From contig NC_079880.1 in assembly GCF_029227915.1 (NCBI RefSeq), positions 25,847,501 to 25,911,500 on the forward strand: 64,000 nucleotides of DNA. Reading direction: 5' to 3'. Source of the stretch: Hydractinia symbiolongicarpus (taxonomy: Eukaryota > Cnidaria > Hydrozoa > Anthoathecata > Hydractiniidae). The position numbers and the translations under genes are program-made. The notes below the pieces were generated by a model. It was not told the origin of the DNA and made no database searches. It was given only the letters and a program-made list of their open reading frames with translations. Of the stretch, positions 37,660 through 48,617 are shown one piece after another. Positions within the stretch are counted from its first letter, which is position 1. The number at the start of each line of letters is the position of its first letter.

Positions 37660-39260
37660 CATTTATTAGGGAAAGTCACGAGGGTGCCGATAAAGCTGCA
37701 TACGCTGTAAAAAGTGTGGGTGTTTTCGGGCGAGTTCGGCATTTTGAAAAAATTCAAGTATTCGCCCGAAAAAAACCTGCATAGCTAGGCCCAAACAATG
37801 CCAAAAAAACAAAGAAAACAGACACTAATATAATTAATAAAGAAACTATAAAAATTAATGTGTATCGAAATTCTTAAAATAACTGTTTTTGATGGTTTTT
37901 GATAAGTTTACTTTATAAATATAACTCTATATAAACTTTATTAACTCCTTTCTCTTCAAGCGCCTTGTTCCCAACTATCGTTCGTATGGTTTGTTACTAG
38001 GAATTGCATTTGGGTAATGTTCCGGGCACGAGGGTGCCGATAAGCCGCATACGCCGGAAAAAGTGTGGGCGTTTTCGGGCGAGTTCGGCGTTTTGAAAAA
38101 AATTCAATTATTCGCCCGAAAAAACCTGCATAGACCCGAACAATGCCAGAAAGAAAAAAAAACAGACACAATATATGATTCAAAAAAACTATAAAAATTA
38201 AAATAAACTTACTATTTCGTAGCGAATTTCTTAGAAGAACTGTTTTTGATGGTTTTTGAACAAGTTTACTTTATAAATAACTTATATATAAACTTTATTA
38301 ACTCCTTTCTCATCAAGCGCCTTCTTCCCAATCATCCTCCGCATGGTTTGTTACAAGGAATTGCATTTCGGGAATGTTCTGGGCGAGTTCGGGAAAGTGC
38401 GGGCGGTTTCGGAGGACAACCGCCAAATTTATTTGAAAAGTCGCCCGAACTCGCCCGTATATATGCGGGCGTTGCGGCTTATCGGCACCCTCTTTTCCGG
38501 ACGAGCTCAGGAAAGTGCGGCGGTGGCCGTATATATGTGGTTGGTATATATGCGTTTGCGGCAAGTCCAGGCAACTTTTTGAATTAAATTGCAGTTATCC
38601 TCCGAAACCGCCCCCACTTTCCCAAACTTGCCAGAAACTCACCCAGAGCATTTCAGAAAAGAGTAAACTATATCAGGTAGGGAAATCCTACTCTTAATTA
38701 AACTATATAGCTTAGTTTGGAGATCTCCTAAATAAGCTGTATCATACAGCTTTGTAAGGTGACATACATCTAAATTAAGAGGTAGAAAAGTTTTAACTTT
38801 AAATTTAGCGGATCTCTGGGGTGCTAAGAAAAAACTAATGTATTGGAGATGTTTATATGCATGTAAATATTGGATTTATTCAGTTAGATGCTTAAATTCG
38901 GTTAAATGTGTGTTTCTGACGATCAAAGTTTTGTACATCTTATCTGTAAAACGTCTAATTATATCATACATCCTAATTAGGCTGACATCTAAATTAAGAT
39001 GTACAGCTTAATTAAGAGGATTACCCTGACTGTATATGAACGGACAATAGTTGGAAGAAGGTGCTTCAAGAGAAAGGGCTTAATAAAGTTTTATATAAAT
39101 TATTTATCAAGTAAATCTTATTGCAAACCATCAAAAACCGTTCTTTTAAGAACTTCGCTACCACATAGTAAGTTTATTTTAATTTAGTGTCTTGAATTTT
39201 TTTCAAAACGCAAACTCGCCTGAAAACGCCCACACTTTTTACTGCATATGTGGCTTATCA
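37660..39260. repeat. Direct and inverted repeat complex (~355-bp units)
   Basis: CGAGGGTGCCGATAA occurs at about 37679 and 38029, and ACTGTTTTTGATGGTTTTTG at about 37882 and 38239, giving two direct units of roughly 350-358 bp. Parts recur inverted at about 38400-38580 (GGCTTATCGGCACCCTC) and 39120-39255 (CCATCAAAAACCGTTC). All share a GC-richer core (GGGCGAGTTCGG, TATTCGCCCGAA). This looks like a mobile or satellite-like unit rearranged several times. Confidence 0.75.
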
Positions 39261-40601
39261 GCAACCTGTGTTATGTTTGCATTCTCTGACTGGCCCATTT
39301 AGGTTGTAAATAAACAGGGTCAGTAATTCAGAAAATACAATAGCAAAAAATTGTGTGGTAGCTACTTGTTTTATGGTCCTAGAAGTGAATTTATTTTTAC
39401 AGATCAGAAAATTCCTGGAAAAATTCAGTGGACCGACTGATCCAAGAAAACCTCTTTATTTTCAAAGGGTTGAATTATTTTGTGTAGACAAAGTTTACCC
39501 ATTTAAAGCCACTGTCTGGTATTGATAAGTGCAGGTATATTTAGGCCTAAATAATTTATTATGTGTATGGCAAAAATAGGCCCTAGTTAAAAAACAACAA
39601 CTTAGCCAAAATTACACATTCCTGGCCACTTTACTCTAAACCTGAGCCATCAATTACTTTGCCTGATAGGCACTTTAAATTTGTCATCGATAGTATAATT
39701 TGCAATTTCTATGGATAATTAAACATTCTTATGTGAATAGCATGTCTTCCTATTCATTTCCAGTCCCTTAGTACCCTTTTAGTTTAGTTTGTGATCCACC
39801 TGGACCTATTTTTACACTTGGTCAAACATGGTTGTTTTGTCACGATTCAAGACAGGAAAATAAACACAATGAAAAACTTACAAATAATGACAGTTTGTTT
39901 TACAATAAAATGAAATTAAACTTTATATAGCTATATATATACAATGTTTAAAGAATTAAAATTCTCTTACAATGTTTATGGCTGCATTAGGGCGCCATAT
40001 TTTAACCATAGAAAGTTCTTGAGTCTACCTTTCCCAGTCCTTTAGAGTGTGTAAGAAACTATCAACAAGGTGGTTACATGATAGCACCAGGTGATTGAAT
40101 TTTAACTATTTACAACTTTTAATGAGAGTTCCAGGAAGCTTGTGTCACAAGAAACTTCGAACCAACATTTTTTGACAAATAAAGAGGTTAAAGTGATAGA
40201 CTTTTGGTTTTCCTTTTTTTAATATGATCATTTAAGATTTGACAGCAAGATGTTTTCTTAACCTCTAATAATACTTGAAAACAATTCACAATGGTATGTT
40301 TTAAAAAACTTGAATTTATATATAAAACATAAAATATTAACACTGTATGAATGCAACTTTAGACCTTTGTTTATGCTGGGAAAATATGACAAATTTTCAA
40401 TGCTGTTTATTATATAATTGATTTAACACTTAACATCTCCTACAGATCTTGAAACTACAATTACGGTTCAAGTATAGTATGCAATATTGTTTCATCTTGT
40501 TGTTGTGAATAAAAATATTTGTAAATTTTGCACAAGGATAAACTATACACAGTGAAGCAAGCCACACTGTTGATGATGAGAAAGAGGAGGTTCCTGACAA
40601 C
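39261..40601. other. Upstream of IPMK; one weak candidate exon
   Basis: At 39403-39525 a clean acceptor (TTTATTTTTACAG) precedes 40 open codons (KFLEKFSGPTDPRKP...) ending in TGA. It cannot join IPMK exon 1 in phase and no family is recognised. The rest shows nothing specific. Confidence 0.3.
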
Positions 40602-42681
40602 ATGCCATCAACTGATATGTTAGCAAGTTATGATTCATTTGACGGTCAAATTGGTGGACACAAGAGTATAAAGGGAGTAAAATGTAAGTGCTTTGACTTT
40701 TTTCAGCAAACCAGGAAAAATAAGTGAAAATAAGTGGGTATTAGAGAAAAGTTTAAATACTCCTCTTCTTCAGAAAAAATCAGGAAATTTTAATTTGATA
40801 TTTTTTATGTTTAGAAGTACCATTTTATTCTAGTTCTGGCATTTCATCAATATATATCATATATATCTTCTTCAGTGCAGTGTTAGTTAGTCTTTTGAAC
40901 ATATAGTTCTATTGTTTCTTTTTATTAGCGAACATATTTTTTATTGTTTGAACAGGCATGGTGGCAGATAAAACTGGCCATCTTTTTAAATACATTGATG
41001 AGTCGGGAAGAGGAGAGAACGAAGACACATTTTATAAAACTGTCTTTAGTATTCCTGACTTCATTCCACTAAGAGAATTTGTTCCGAAATCCTACGGATT
41101 GGTAAACGTTGTCAAAGATGGCAAAATATGTATCCTTTCATTTCCTTGTTTGTTGAGAACAAATATTTATACAGAGTGCCAAATGTATTGTAAAGTGAAA
41201 AAAATTTATCTGCATACTTGCACGGTACAGCAAAAAGTTCTTACTGATCGTCACAACTTGCTAAGTTTAACTTCAAAAGATCCCCATACCTTACATATAG
41301 TAAATTCAGGCTTCTAAAATGTTTTTGTGCATTTCTTAACAGTTAATTATAGTGAAATATTTAAAACTTGAAAATTTGTTGTATGGCCTTCATCAACCGA
41401 ATATAATCGACATTAAAATTGGGAGAGTAACGCACGATCCTTTTGCTTCTAAAGAGAAGATCGAACGAGAGGAGACTAAGTACACACCACAGAAAGTGAT
41501 AGGATTCCGCATGTCAGGACTAAAGGTTTGTGCAGACTTCCCTTGTTCTGAATGAAGGTTTGTAGAGATTTTGCATGTCCGGACTAGAGATTTGTGCAAC
41601 TTTGCGTGTCCAGACTAACGTTTTGCGCAACATCGCATGCCCGGAGTAACACTTTGTGCAACTTTGCATGCCAGGACTAAAGTTAAGTGGAAGTTTGCAT
41701 GTCCGGACTAACTCTGTTCAACTTTACTTGTCTGGACTAATGTTTTATGCAGACTTTGTATGTCTGACCAAAATTTTACACGGACTAAAGATTTGTATGG
41801 ATTTCCATGTTCGGACTAAAGTTGACTCTTCTTTCCTTTCATTGACAGCCGCCATCTTTTTTAGGTCTACAATTCTTTTAAGGAAAAGTATCATTGCTAC
41901 CAAGGACCTGTGTTTCGCTCTTGCACGTGCTTCGACTCAGCTGCTGAAAAAACTGTAGGATACTGTAAGTTTGCGATAATTTTTTTTACGATCTTCGAGT
42001 TTACTTCTGCTATGGTTAGCTCATATTTTTCTGTGCCACGTAAGCAAAGATAGTACTTTTTTAGTAAAAAAGTTTTTTGGGCTGTACAACAATGTTAATG
42101 GTTCGTTCTGTGACGAAAAAGAAGTCGTAAATCATCAAGATTGCTTACGTTGCGGAAAATGGTTACGCCGTTACGCCGTGTGGTCCATAGTTACGCACAT
42201 GATTGAAGATTTGGAGAAATTAATACAGGTTCTAAAGAAACAAAAACGTATATCATTTTACGCGAGCTCGATACTTCTCGCTTTTGACTCAGAAAAACTT
42301 GATTCACTCGGTCATTGCAACCTTCATGAAGCGAAAACCGTTCATTACTACCCTTCGCTCGACCCAGCCCTCTCAGTGAGCTGCGTTCACGTGTGCTCTA
42401 GTAGTTTGCAGAACGTTTTTACTTCCAAGAACGAATCGAAGATTATGGAAGAACTTTCTTCTAAAGGTGAAGACATGAATTTAACTCGCCGGCGAGTTAA
42501 AAAGTTAGAGGAATGTGTCGAAATATATCGACACGTGCAAGTACCGTACATTGCGCGGATGATCGATTTTGGTCACACATACATCGATTTAGATCCTGGT
42601 CATAGTGACACGAATTATTTATATGGGTTAGCGAGTCTAATTAATTTTCTTAAGATAGTAAAAAGTGATATTTTTATTTGA
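40602..42681 (+). CDS. IPMK: Inositol polyphosphate multikinase, 5 exons
   Basis: Exons: 40602-40683, 40956-41129, 41353-41525, 41865-41964, 42065-42681 (TGA). Phases 1, 1, 0, 1 join: 1,146 nt, 381 aa (human IPMK about 416). The enzyme phosphorylates inositol phosphates (IP3 to IP5) and has nuclear PI3-kinase activity. Signatures: YLKLENL before the family motif PxxxDxKxG (PNIIDIKIG, residues 101-109) followed by DPFASKEKI; FYASSILLAFD (about 241-251); the metal-binding RMIDF (341-345); and the terminal YLYGLASLI. A variable insert lies between the last two blocks, as in other IPMKs. The sequence before the ATG stays open back to an acceptor-like ACACAG (about 40551), so an upstream coding exon or a 5' UTR intron is possible. 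AATAAA occurs near 43147. Confidence 0.93.
41511..41830 (+). repeat. 31-bp minisatellite spanning the IPMK exon 3 donor
   Basis: Anchors GGACTAA-like at 41517, 41581, 41612, 41643, 41674, 41705, 41734, 41765, 41782 and 41813, mostly 31 bp apart. The unit resembles GCATGTCCGGACTAAAGTTT plus GTGCAACTTT. The first unit is the exon end plus donor (ATGTCAGGACTAAAG|GTTTGTGCA), so coding sequence for MSGLK forms part of the array. It occupies nearly the whole 339-bp intron 3. Confidence 0.85.
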
Positions 42682-44376
42682 TGCTTTCTATTTTCTTTTG
42701 TAAACGAAAACAATCCTAATTTATTATTCACGGTTAAGTGAAAAAATGTGCTTTATAACCCTTGGCGCGCGAAGCTTGAGATATACAGGCAAAAATAATC
42801 TAGGTTTTTTTCTTACCCTCCAATAACCACTTGAATTATTTTTTGGGTTAAAAAGGTTCTTTTTTACAATTTGGCGCGCGTTCTAAGGGTTGAAGTATTC
42901 TATATCTTATTTTTTTAAGATCGATTTATTTGTTTTGTGTACGTTGACACTTTCCCGCGCAAATATAACTGGAATAAATTATCATAATTTTAGTTTTGTG
43001 GACGTCAGCACTTTGATCGTTCCCACGAATTCTCAGATGGTTGAAAGTGTCAATTATTTTCAGTGCAATTATTACTCTGTACTCATATATGCGATTGTTT
43101 ATAAGAACTTAGTTTATAAGAACGTCGATGCTGATTTTTTGCCCCAAAATAAATAGTAATAATAATGAAATAATTAAATGAGACCATATTAAAAACGTAC
43201 ACAGTCTGAATCCCACAGTCTGTATAAAAACGAAAATTTACCAAAAATAATTTTGACATTTATAAAATTATCCGTTATTAAAGCACATCCAGTGCTAAAA
43301 TTTGACGTTCTTAAAAAAAACTTTTGTCTTATTCCAGAAAATAAAGGAGGTACAAAAAACGTAAATGTTAAGGACATTACAAAAGTTACTAGTTCGTTTA
43401 AAACCGCTAACTAAAGTTAAAAAATATTTTCCTGAAATTCGCAATACAAAGCTCACACACACACACACTTTCTCCTCGATTGATGATTGTGTCCACTCGC
43501 TTGATGTGATTAATGTAAACAGGGGGGTATCTGATGATATTGTAAATGTTTTGAACAAAACAAGGGAATCCAAAACATTATTATAAATATATGTATTTCC
43601 TGATTCGCGTTATTCAATGCTTGTTGTCTTATGCTTTTGCTAATGTCCTTGTTAATTTCATGCCTCTTTTAACTTCCTGGAATAAGATTTTTTTCAGCGA
43701 GGTTTAATTTTATTCATATTTAATGTCAAGTTATTTTTTATATTTTATTTTACTATGGAAATTGTTTTATATTTTAAGTAATTACCCATGTTTTTATTTG
43801 TGGTGTTCTTGGTATAAGAACAAAAAAGTGCTTTTCTAATTCACGGAGTTTATTTAACATTTCTTACATGGCTTCACTCACGATGTTCATTTGGAACTTC
43901 TTATGTGGCTTCACTCACGAAGTCCGTTTGGCATTTCATACGTCTTTTACTCACCATGTTAACGCGAGGTTATTTTCTCGGTTATTTTAAGTTGATTAAT
44001 TTTCGCGAATTTTACAAATATTCGCAAAAAATTGTTTGTGCGACATTCATCGACTATAACTTTTTCGCTAAAATTAATCTAGGAAATTCCTGGTTTGTGC
44101 TAATTTCTTATCTTAATAAGCTAAATTAGAAGAAAATCTTGGAAATAATTATTTACAAAAAAACCTAAAAATGATGCGTTTGCGAAAAAAAAATATTCGC
44201 GAAATTGTGAAATTAGAAGATTAGCGAAAATTAGTCTTCTCGATGTATCTGAAGTTGACCGAAAATAGTCTTCGTGAAAAATTATTGAACTTAGTAAGAC
44301 AAAAAAATATTTTGTTAAGTGGCTTTAACTGAAAATTTATAGGTAACAATTTATAGGTAGCAATTATTGTTTTTAC
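42682..44376. other. IPMK 3' flank and intergenic
   Basis: Two GGCGCGCG motifs near 42762 and 42873 and a CACACACACAC run at about 43453. No further exon seen. From 43990 to 44250 there are scattered TTCGCGAA/TTTTCGC fragments of a common repeat. Confidence 0.4.
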
Positions 44377-44830
44377 TACTTTAATTGGAGAAACTTTCGC
44401 GAGAGAAACTTTCGCGAATTCACGATTTTTCGCCATTTTCGCGAAAGTTTATCTCGCGAAAATGTGCGAGTTTCTTCATTCGCGAAACTTTATCTCGCGA
44501 AAGTTTCCGAATTTATTCATTCGCGAAAGTTTATCCAGTAAGCTATTTTATCATTTTTCACCAAAAGCGCACAAAATACTTAGAAATCTTATTTCAAGAA
44601 AGAAAATTTATAACATTTTCAATTATGCTAAGAATTTTGAAGTTTTTTCTAAGTGAAAAATCCTTGTTTGCGAAAGTTTATCTCGCAAAAATTTGCGGGT
44701 TTCTTCATTCGTGAAAGTTAATCTCGCGAAATTTTCCGAATTTCTTCATTCGCAAAAGTTTATCCAAAAAATTTCGCGAATTTTTTTTTCCGCGAAAGTT
44801 TCTCTCGCGAAAGTTTCTCCAATTAAAGTA
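44377..44830. mobile_element. Foldback/MITE-like element with long CGCGAAA-rich inverted ends
   Basis: Left end TACTTTAATTGGAGAAACTT then TCGCGAGAGAAACTTTCGCG (44377-44416) is inverted at the right end, which finishes CCAATTAAAGTA at 44830. The interior repeats TTCGCGAAAGTTTATCTCGC-type units. No transposase. Ends beginning TA are compatible with TA target use, but that is inference. Confidence 0.7.
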
Positions 44831-46034
44831 ATAAATATTATCTCTAAATTTTGCTTACATGATAAATATCGGGTCCTGTCCAGCCGACATGGAATCGCGT
44901 CCGAATTTAAAATTCATTAAACGAATCAGAATTAAATTCGTATGACAAGACTAAAGAAGTAGTAGCCATTTTGCTTTTTTGGAAGTGCCAGGTTGTACAA
45001 AAATTTAACAATTATATTTTGAGACTGCTTATTTAAAGGGTGGTGATAAAGATATACGGTTTGTTTCTTTGTGTGGAAAAGGGAGAAATTATAGCGGTAA
45101 CAAATTATCACGCCAAGAAATGTTTGCGAAACTTGTTTTTGTAACTGTAGACCCTATTCGTAAATTTCTCTTTCAGAAGACCAAATCGCAAAAATAAGTG
45201 TCGCTAATTTTTTTTCAAAATTTAATGCTTCGCAAAAATATTTAAATTTCTCGAAGTTACACGATCATGTTTACTAAATTTTTAAGTTGTTAAATGTTTC
45301 TTACTGCAAAATTTTCTTCCTTAAGGTAACAGAATTTGACAAACAAGAAATGAAAATGCGAAAATATAGGAAAATTAAAAGCGAATCTTTGTCGAAACAA
45401 GGTTGTGACGTCATGGACCAAACGCAGTGAGGCAATGCGAACATATCATTTTGACTCCAGTCTTGTTCTTACCCAGCGGTGTTTTCAAGTACCAAAGTAT
45501 CTTTTTTGTAATTTACTTTGTAAGGAAAATTACACTGCCATATACTAAGAAGAGGTGAAAGTAAAGAATAAGTTTTCTTCCACAATAAGTGGTAGGTAAA
45601 AGAGTTACACGAATTGGGAATCTGTCTTGCACCTAGTGGTTGAACAAGCTAAAGGAAAAATTTCTGCTTTATAGATTTTCCGCTTTGAAAAGGTTGCGAT
45701 ATGAGAGTTTCATAAAGAATTCAATCGAGTATCTGCTTTATAAGGGATTTACTACGGAATATGCAGAACATCTAGGCCCCAACCTCTGCTCAAGGGGTTC
45801 TTGCTTTTTTGACAAAAGGCCGGCAGTGAGAAACTTTTTAGTCGTTAAGTAAGCGCTAGCGGCTTTGACATGAGGCAACACACACTCGGGACGAGGATGT
45901 TCTAGGCTTTAGCCTCTAAAGTAAGAAATTATTGTACAAATATCAGAATACGTTTCATAGTAAACACTTTACTCACATGGCTAATAAATTCCTTAACTTC
46001 TCCTTGGAAATCTTTATTTTGTCTCCAATTTAAC
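44831..46034. other. No gene seen
   Basis: Contains decayed TCGCAAAAAT/TTCGTAAATT repeat pieces (about 45120-45260). The open frame at 45640-45852 has no recognisable domain. Confidence 0.4.
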
Positions 46035-46126
46035 AACCTCATTCCCAGGCTTTGTATGTCAAACCACCGCTGTTGATATTTTCGCTGTCAGATGTGCATG
46101 AGACGATAAATCCTGAGATTAAGGTA
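46035..46126. mobile_element. Second copy of the MITE-like element
   Basis: AACCTCATTCCCAGG (46035-46049) paired with CCTGAGATTAAGGTA (46112-46126), matching the element at 28114-28217. The interior is diverged in sequence but similar in length. Confidence 0.6.
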
Positions 46127-46184
46127 GCGATTTTAAAAATCGACTAACTCAAGCACAAAAATTTAAAAATCCGCACCATCGTAA

Positions 46185-46258
46185 GTTAATTAATTTTCGC
46201 GAAGACTTATTTTCGCAAGCCCAAAGAATCGCCTTCCGCGAAAATTAATTTTATTGAA
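46185..46258. repeat. Short inverted repeat TTAATTTTCGCG
   Basis: TTAATTAATTTTCGCGAAG (about 46187) faces CCGCGAAAATTAATTT (about 46238). It has the same CGCGAAA flavour as the 44377 element and may be a shorter derivative. Confidence 0.5.
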
Positions 46259-48615
46259 TTAGTCATGTCGAGATATCTCGTGAATGAACCGGTTTATTAT
46301 TTTTTTGCAAAAAATTATTTTTACGAATCTGGGATTTATCTGTTTAAAACCTACCATCGTAACTGAAGATACATGTATCGCTACATTTCCATATACAGCT
46401 AAAGTCCAAGCTAGCGTATAAAATAATCTAAATGACCAGTTTATTGAATTAAGAAGCAATTTTGGGTTGTTGAAGTTTATGAAAAAGTAACTTTGAAGTG
46501 TGCACAAATTTTAATGACACTGTTGTAGCAATATCAATCCTTGCAATGATCCGTTAAGATGATGTTCTAAAGTAGAAGGTGATAAAGAGAAAGACAATAA
46601 TACAATCGAAGTCAATGATAATTACCTGCCAATACAATTAAGAAGTGTCATTGAAACCCTATTGAAAGTTTGAAAATGTTCACATCACTGTACAATGAAG
46701 ATTTCAGGAATGATTTCAGAAATTATCATCCAAGTGTAAAAATGTTTATTTTTAATATAGAAAAATTTGTGAAGTCTTTTCTTTCGTTTTTCTCACTGCT
46801 ACTTTTTAAATACTAATATTTTTTTCTCAAAAACAGTTAAATGGAACATTCAACAATAAATGAATCTATTTTGTCCGCTCGCAGGTGGTTCTACTTCTCT
46901 TGCCCAAACTGTACTAACATATTTAAAAAAGAATTGAGGTCAAAATTATCGCTTTGATTTTTTGTTATAATTTGATTTTAATATTCCAAAAAATTATGTT
47001 ATGTGCGTTTTTATTGTTTTAGTTGTTTTGACCAAAACTATTTTTCGTTTTGTTGTTTATATTTTGTTTTCAACTTTTGGAAGGAATGATCATATACGAT
47101 ATATTGAAAAAAAAATTGGTCAACTAGTTCTTACACCTTACAAGTGCTGTTGTTTTTATTTTGTGTAAATTTGTTAGAAAGTACTACAAGCGATTTGCCA
47201 TTTTTTTTCGATTTGGTCCTTACAAACCGTCCTTTTCTTACATTTCAGAATTTTTTTTTTGGTGGAGGGCAGTATATAACATACTGTGTAACATAATTTT
47301 GTGCACCTTTTATTTGGCAGGGTGATTGTATACAATAGACTAAATAACAAATTTTGGTCTTTATAGATTATTATTTGACGTGATGCAATCTGTAGGTTTC
47401 AAAAACACGTGATCTAATCAATATCTAATGAAATACGTTGGAATAACAATTTCAGTCATCTAAATGAAATACATGAAATTGTTCAATGTTTTTGGTAAAC
47501 TTTATTCTTGACTTCGTTTTTAGCGTCAAAACACCCATCTCCTGCATCTGTTACACAAGTTTATAACAAACATATTTTTAACTTAAAACAATTGAAATTT
47601 GAGCGGTTGCAATTTAGCTGATAAACACATTCAACAATACCTCATTTGCAAGGTTTGGACCTTTCTTGTACTGTCAACGAAATACATATCAGAATCTATC
47701 ATTTCTTTTTAATCCGGGACAAAGGTGGGTGGCACATGGGACAGGGATTGGACTGAGGGATACAAAGCGCGCTTATTAGCGTTATTAGCACACTTTTATT
47801 GCTGGTTATATAATCGTTTTAACTAATAATCTACAATTTTTTTTTATGAAAAAACTCTGCAAATTTCAACACATGTCTTTTTTTATTAAAAACATACTTC
47901 TATGGTTTAAGCCTGGATGTTTCTTAAATTCGAAGGAAGATTTTTTAAAAATTTATAAAGTTAGAATCCTAAAATTCTTTCTAGCAAGATCCTTGAACAA
48001 TTTACTTTCTCATTTTTTACAATTTTTTGTATTAGCAGGCGAAGTTACATAATCTCATCCTCATTTCAGGAAACAATTTTGTTTCTTATAAAGGAAGAAG
48101 TGCAATTCAGTTGGTATAACTCGTGTAGCCCATGTGCCCCACAATGTTGCTTCTCAATAACATAACCGTCCAGCAAAATTACATCAAAAAACATTTTTTG
48201 ATGTGAATCAGCTGATTAAGTCATAAAAATCCTTTCAAACCTAATATCTCCTTAATGGTTCGTCAAAAGTACACAATAATAATTATTTTGACAAGCGTTT
48301 TAGGCTCTACACAAAAGGTTACACAGGTTGGCAAATTACTAAAAAAGAATGGTTCGTATTGACAGGATAACATAACTTCTTCAAATTTCTTTGATTTCCT
48401 AATTCAGTAGATATTAAACGAGTTTGACAAGCAGTATCTTAATAGATATACAATTGGAGCTATCTGGCGCAGTAGTCTATTTGATATGATTTGAATTCGA
48501 TGAATAAAACCGAATAAAATTAGGCTATGTATATACATCTTTTCTAGCAAAGAATACATCAATAAATTTATAAATAAGTTTTAAACCTGCAAACCTACAT
48601 TCTCTGTGATTTTAG
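46259..48615. other. No gene seen
   Basis: AT-rich intergenic DNA. A splice acceptor (TGTGATTTTAG) ends it at 48615, directly before the HEPN gene exon. Confidence 0.4.
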
Positions 48616-48617
48616 AT

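Noticed and set aside
39403-39525. Upstream IPMK exon
   Set aside because: It ends in a stop or in phase 0, whereas the sequence before the IPMK ATG would need phase 2; no similarity to IPMK N-termini.
42890-43156. Second plus-strand gene after IPMK
   Set aside because: The frame overlaps the IPMK 3' flank, lacks splice borders and has no recognisable domain; AATAAA near 43147 fits 3' UTR instead.
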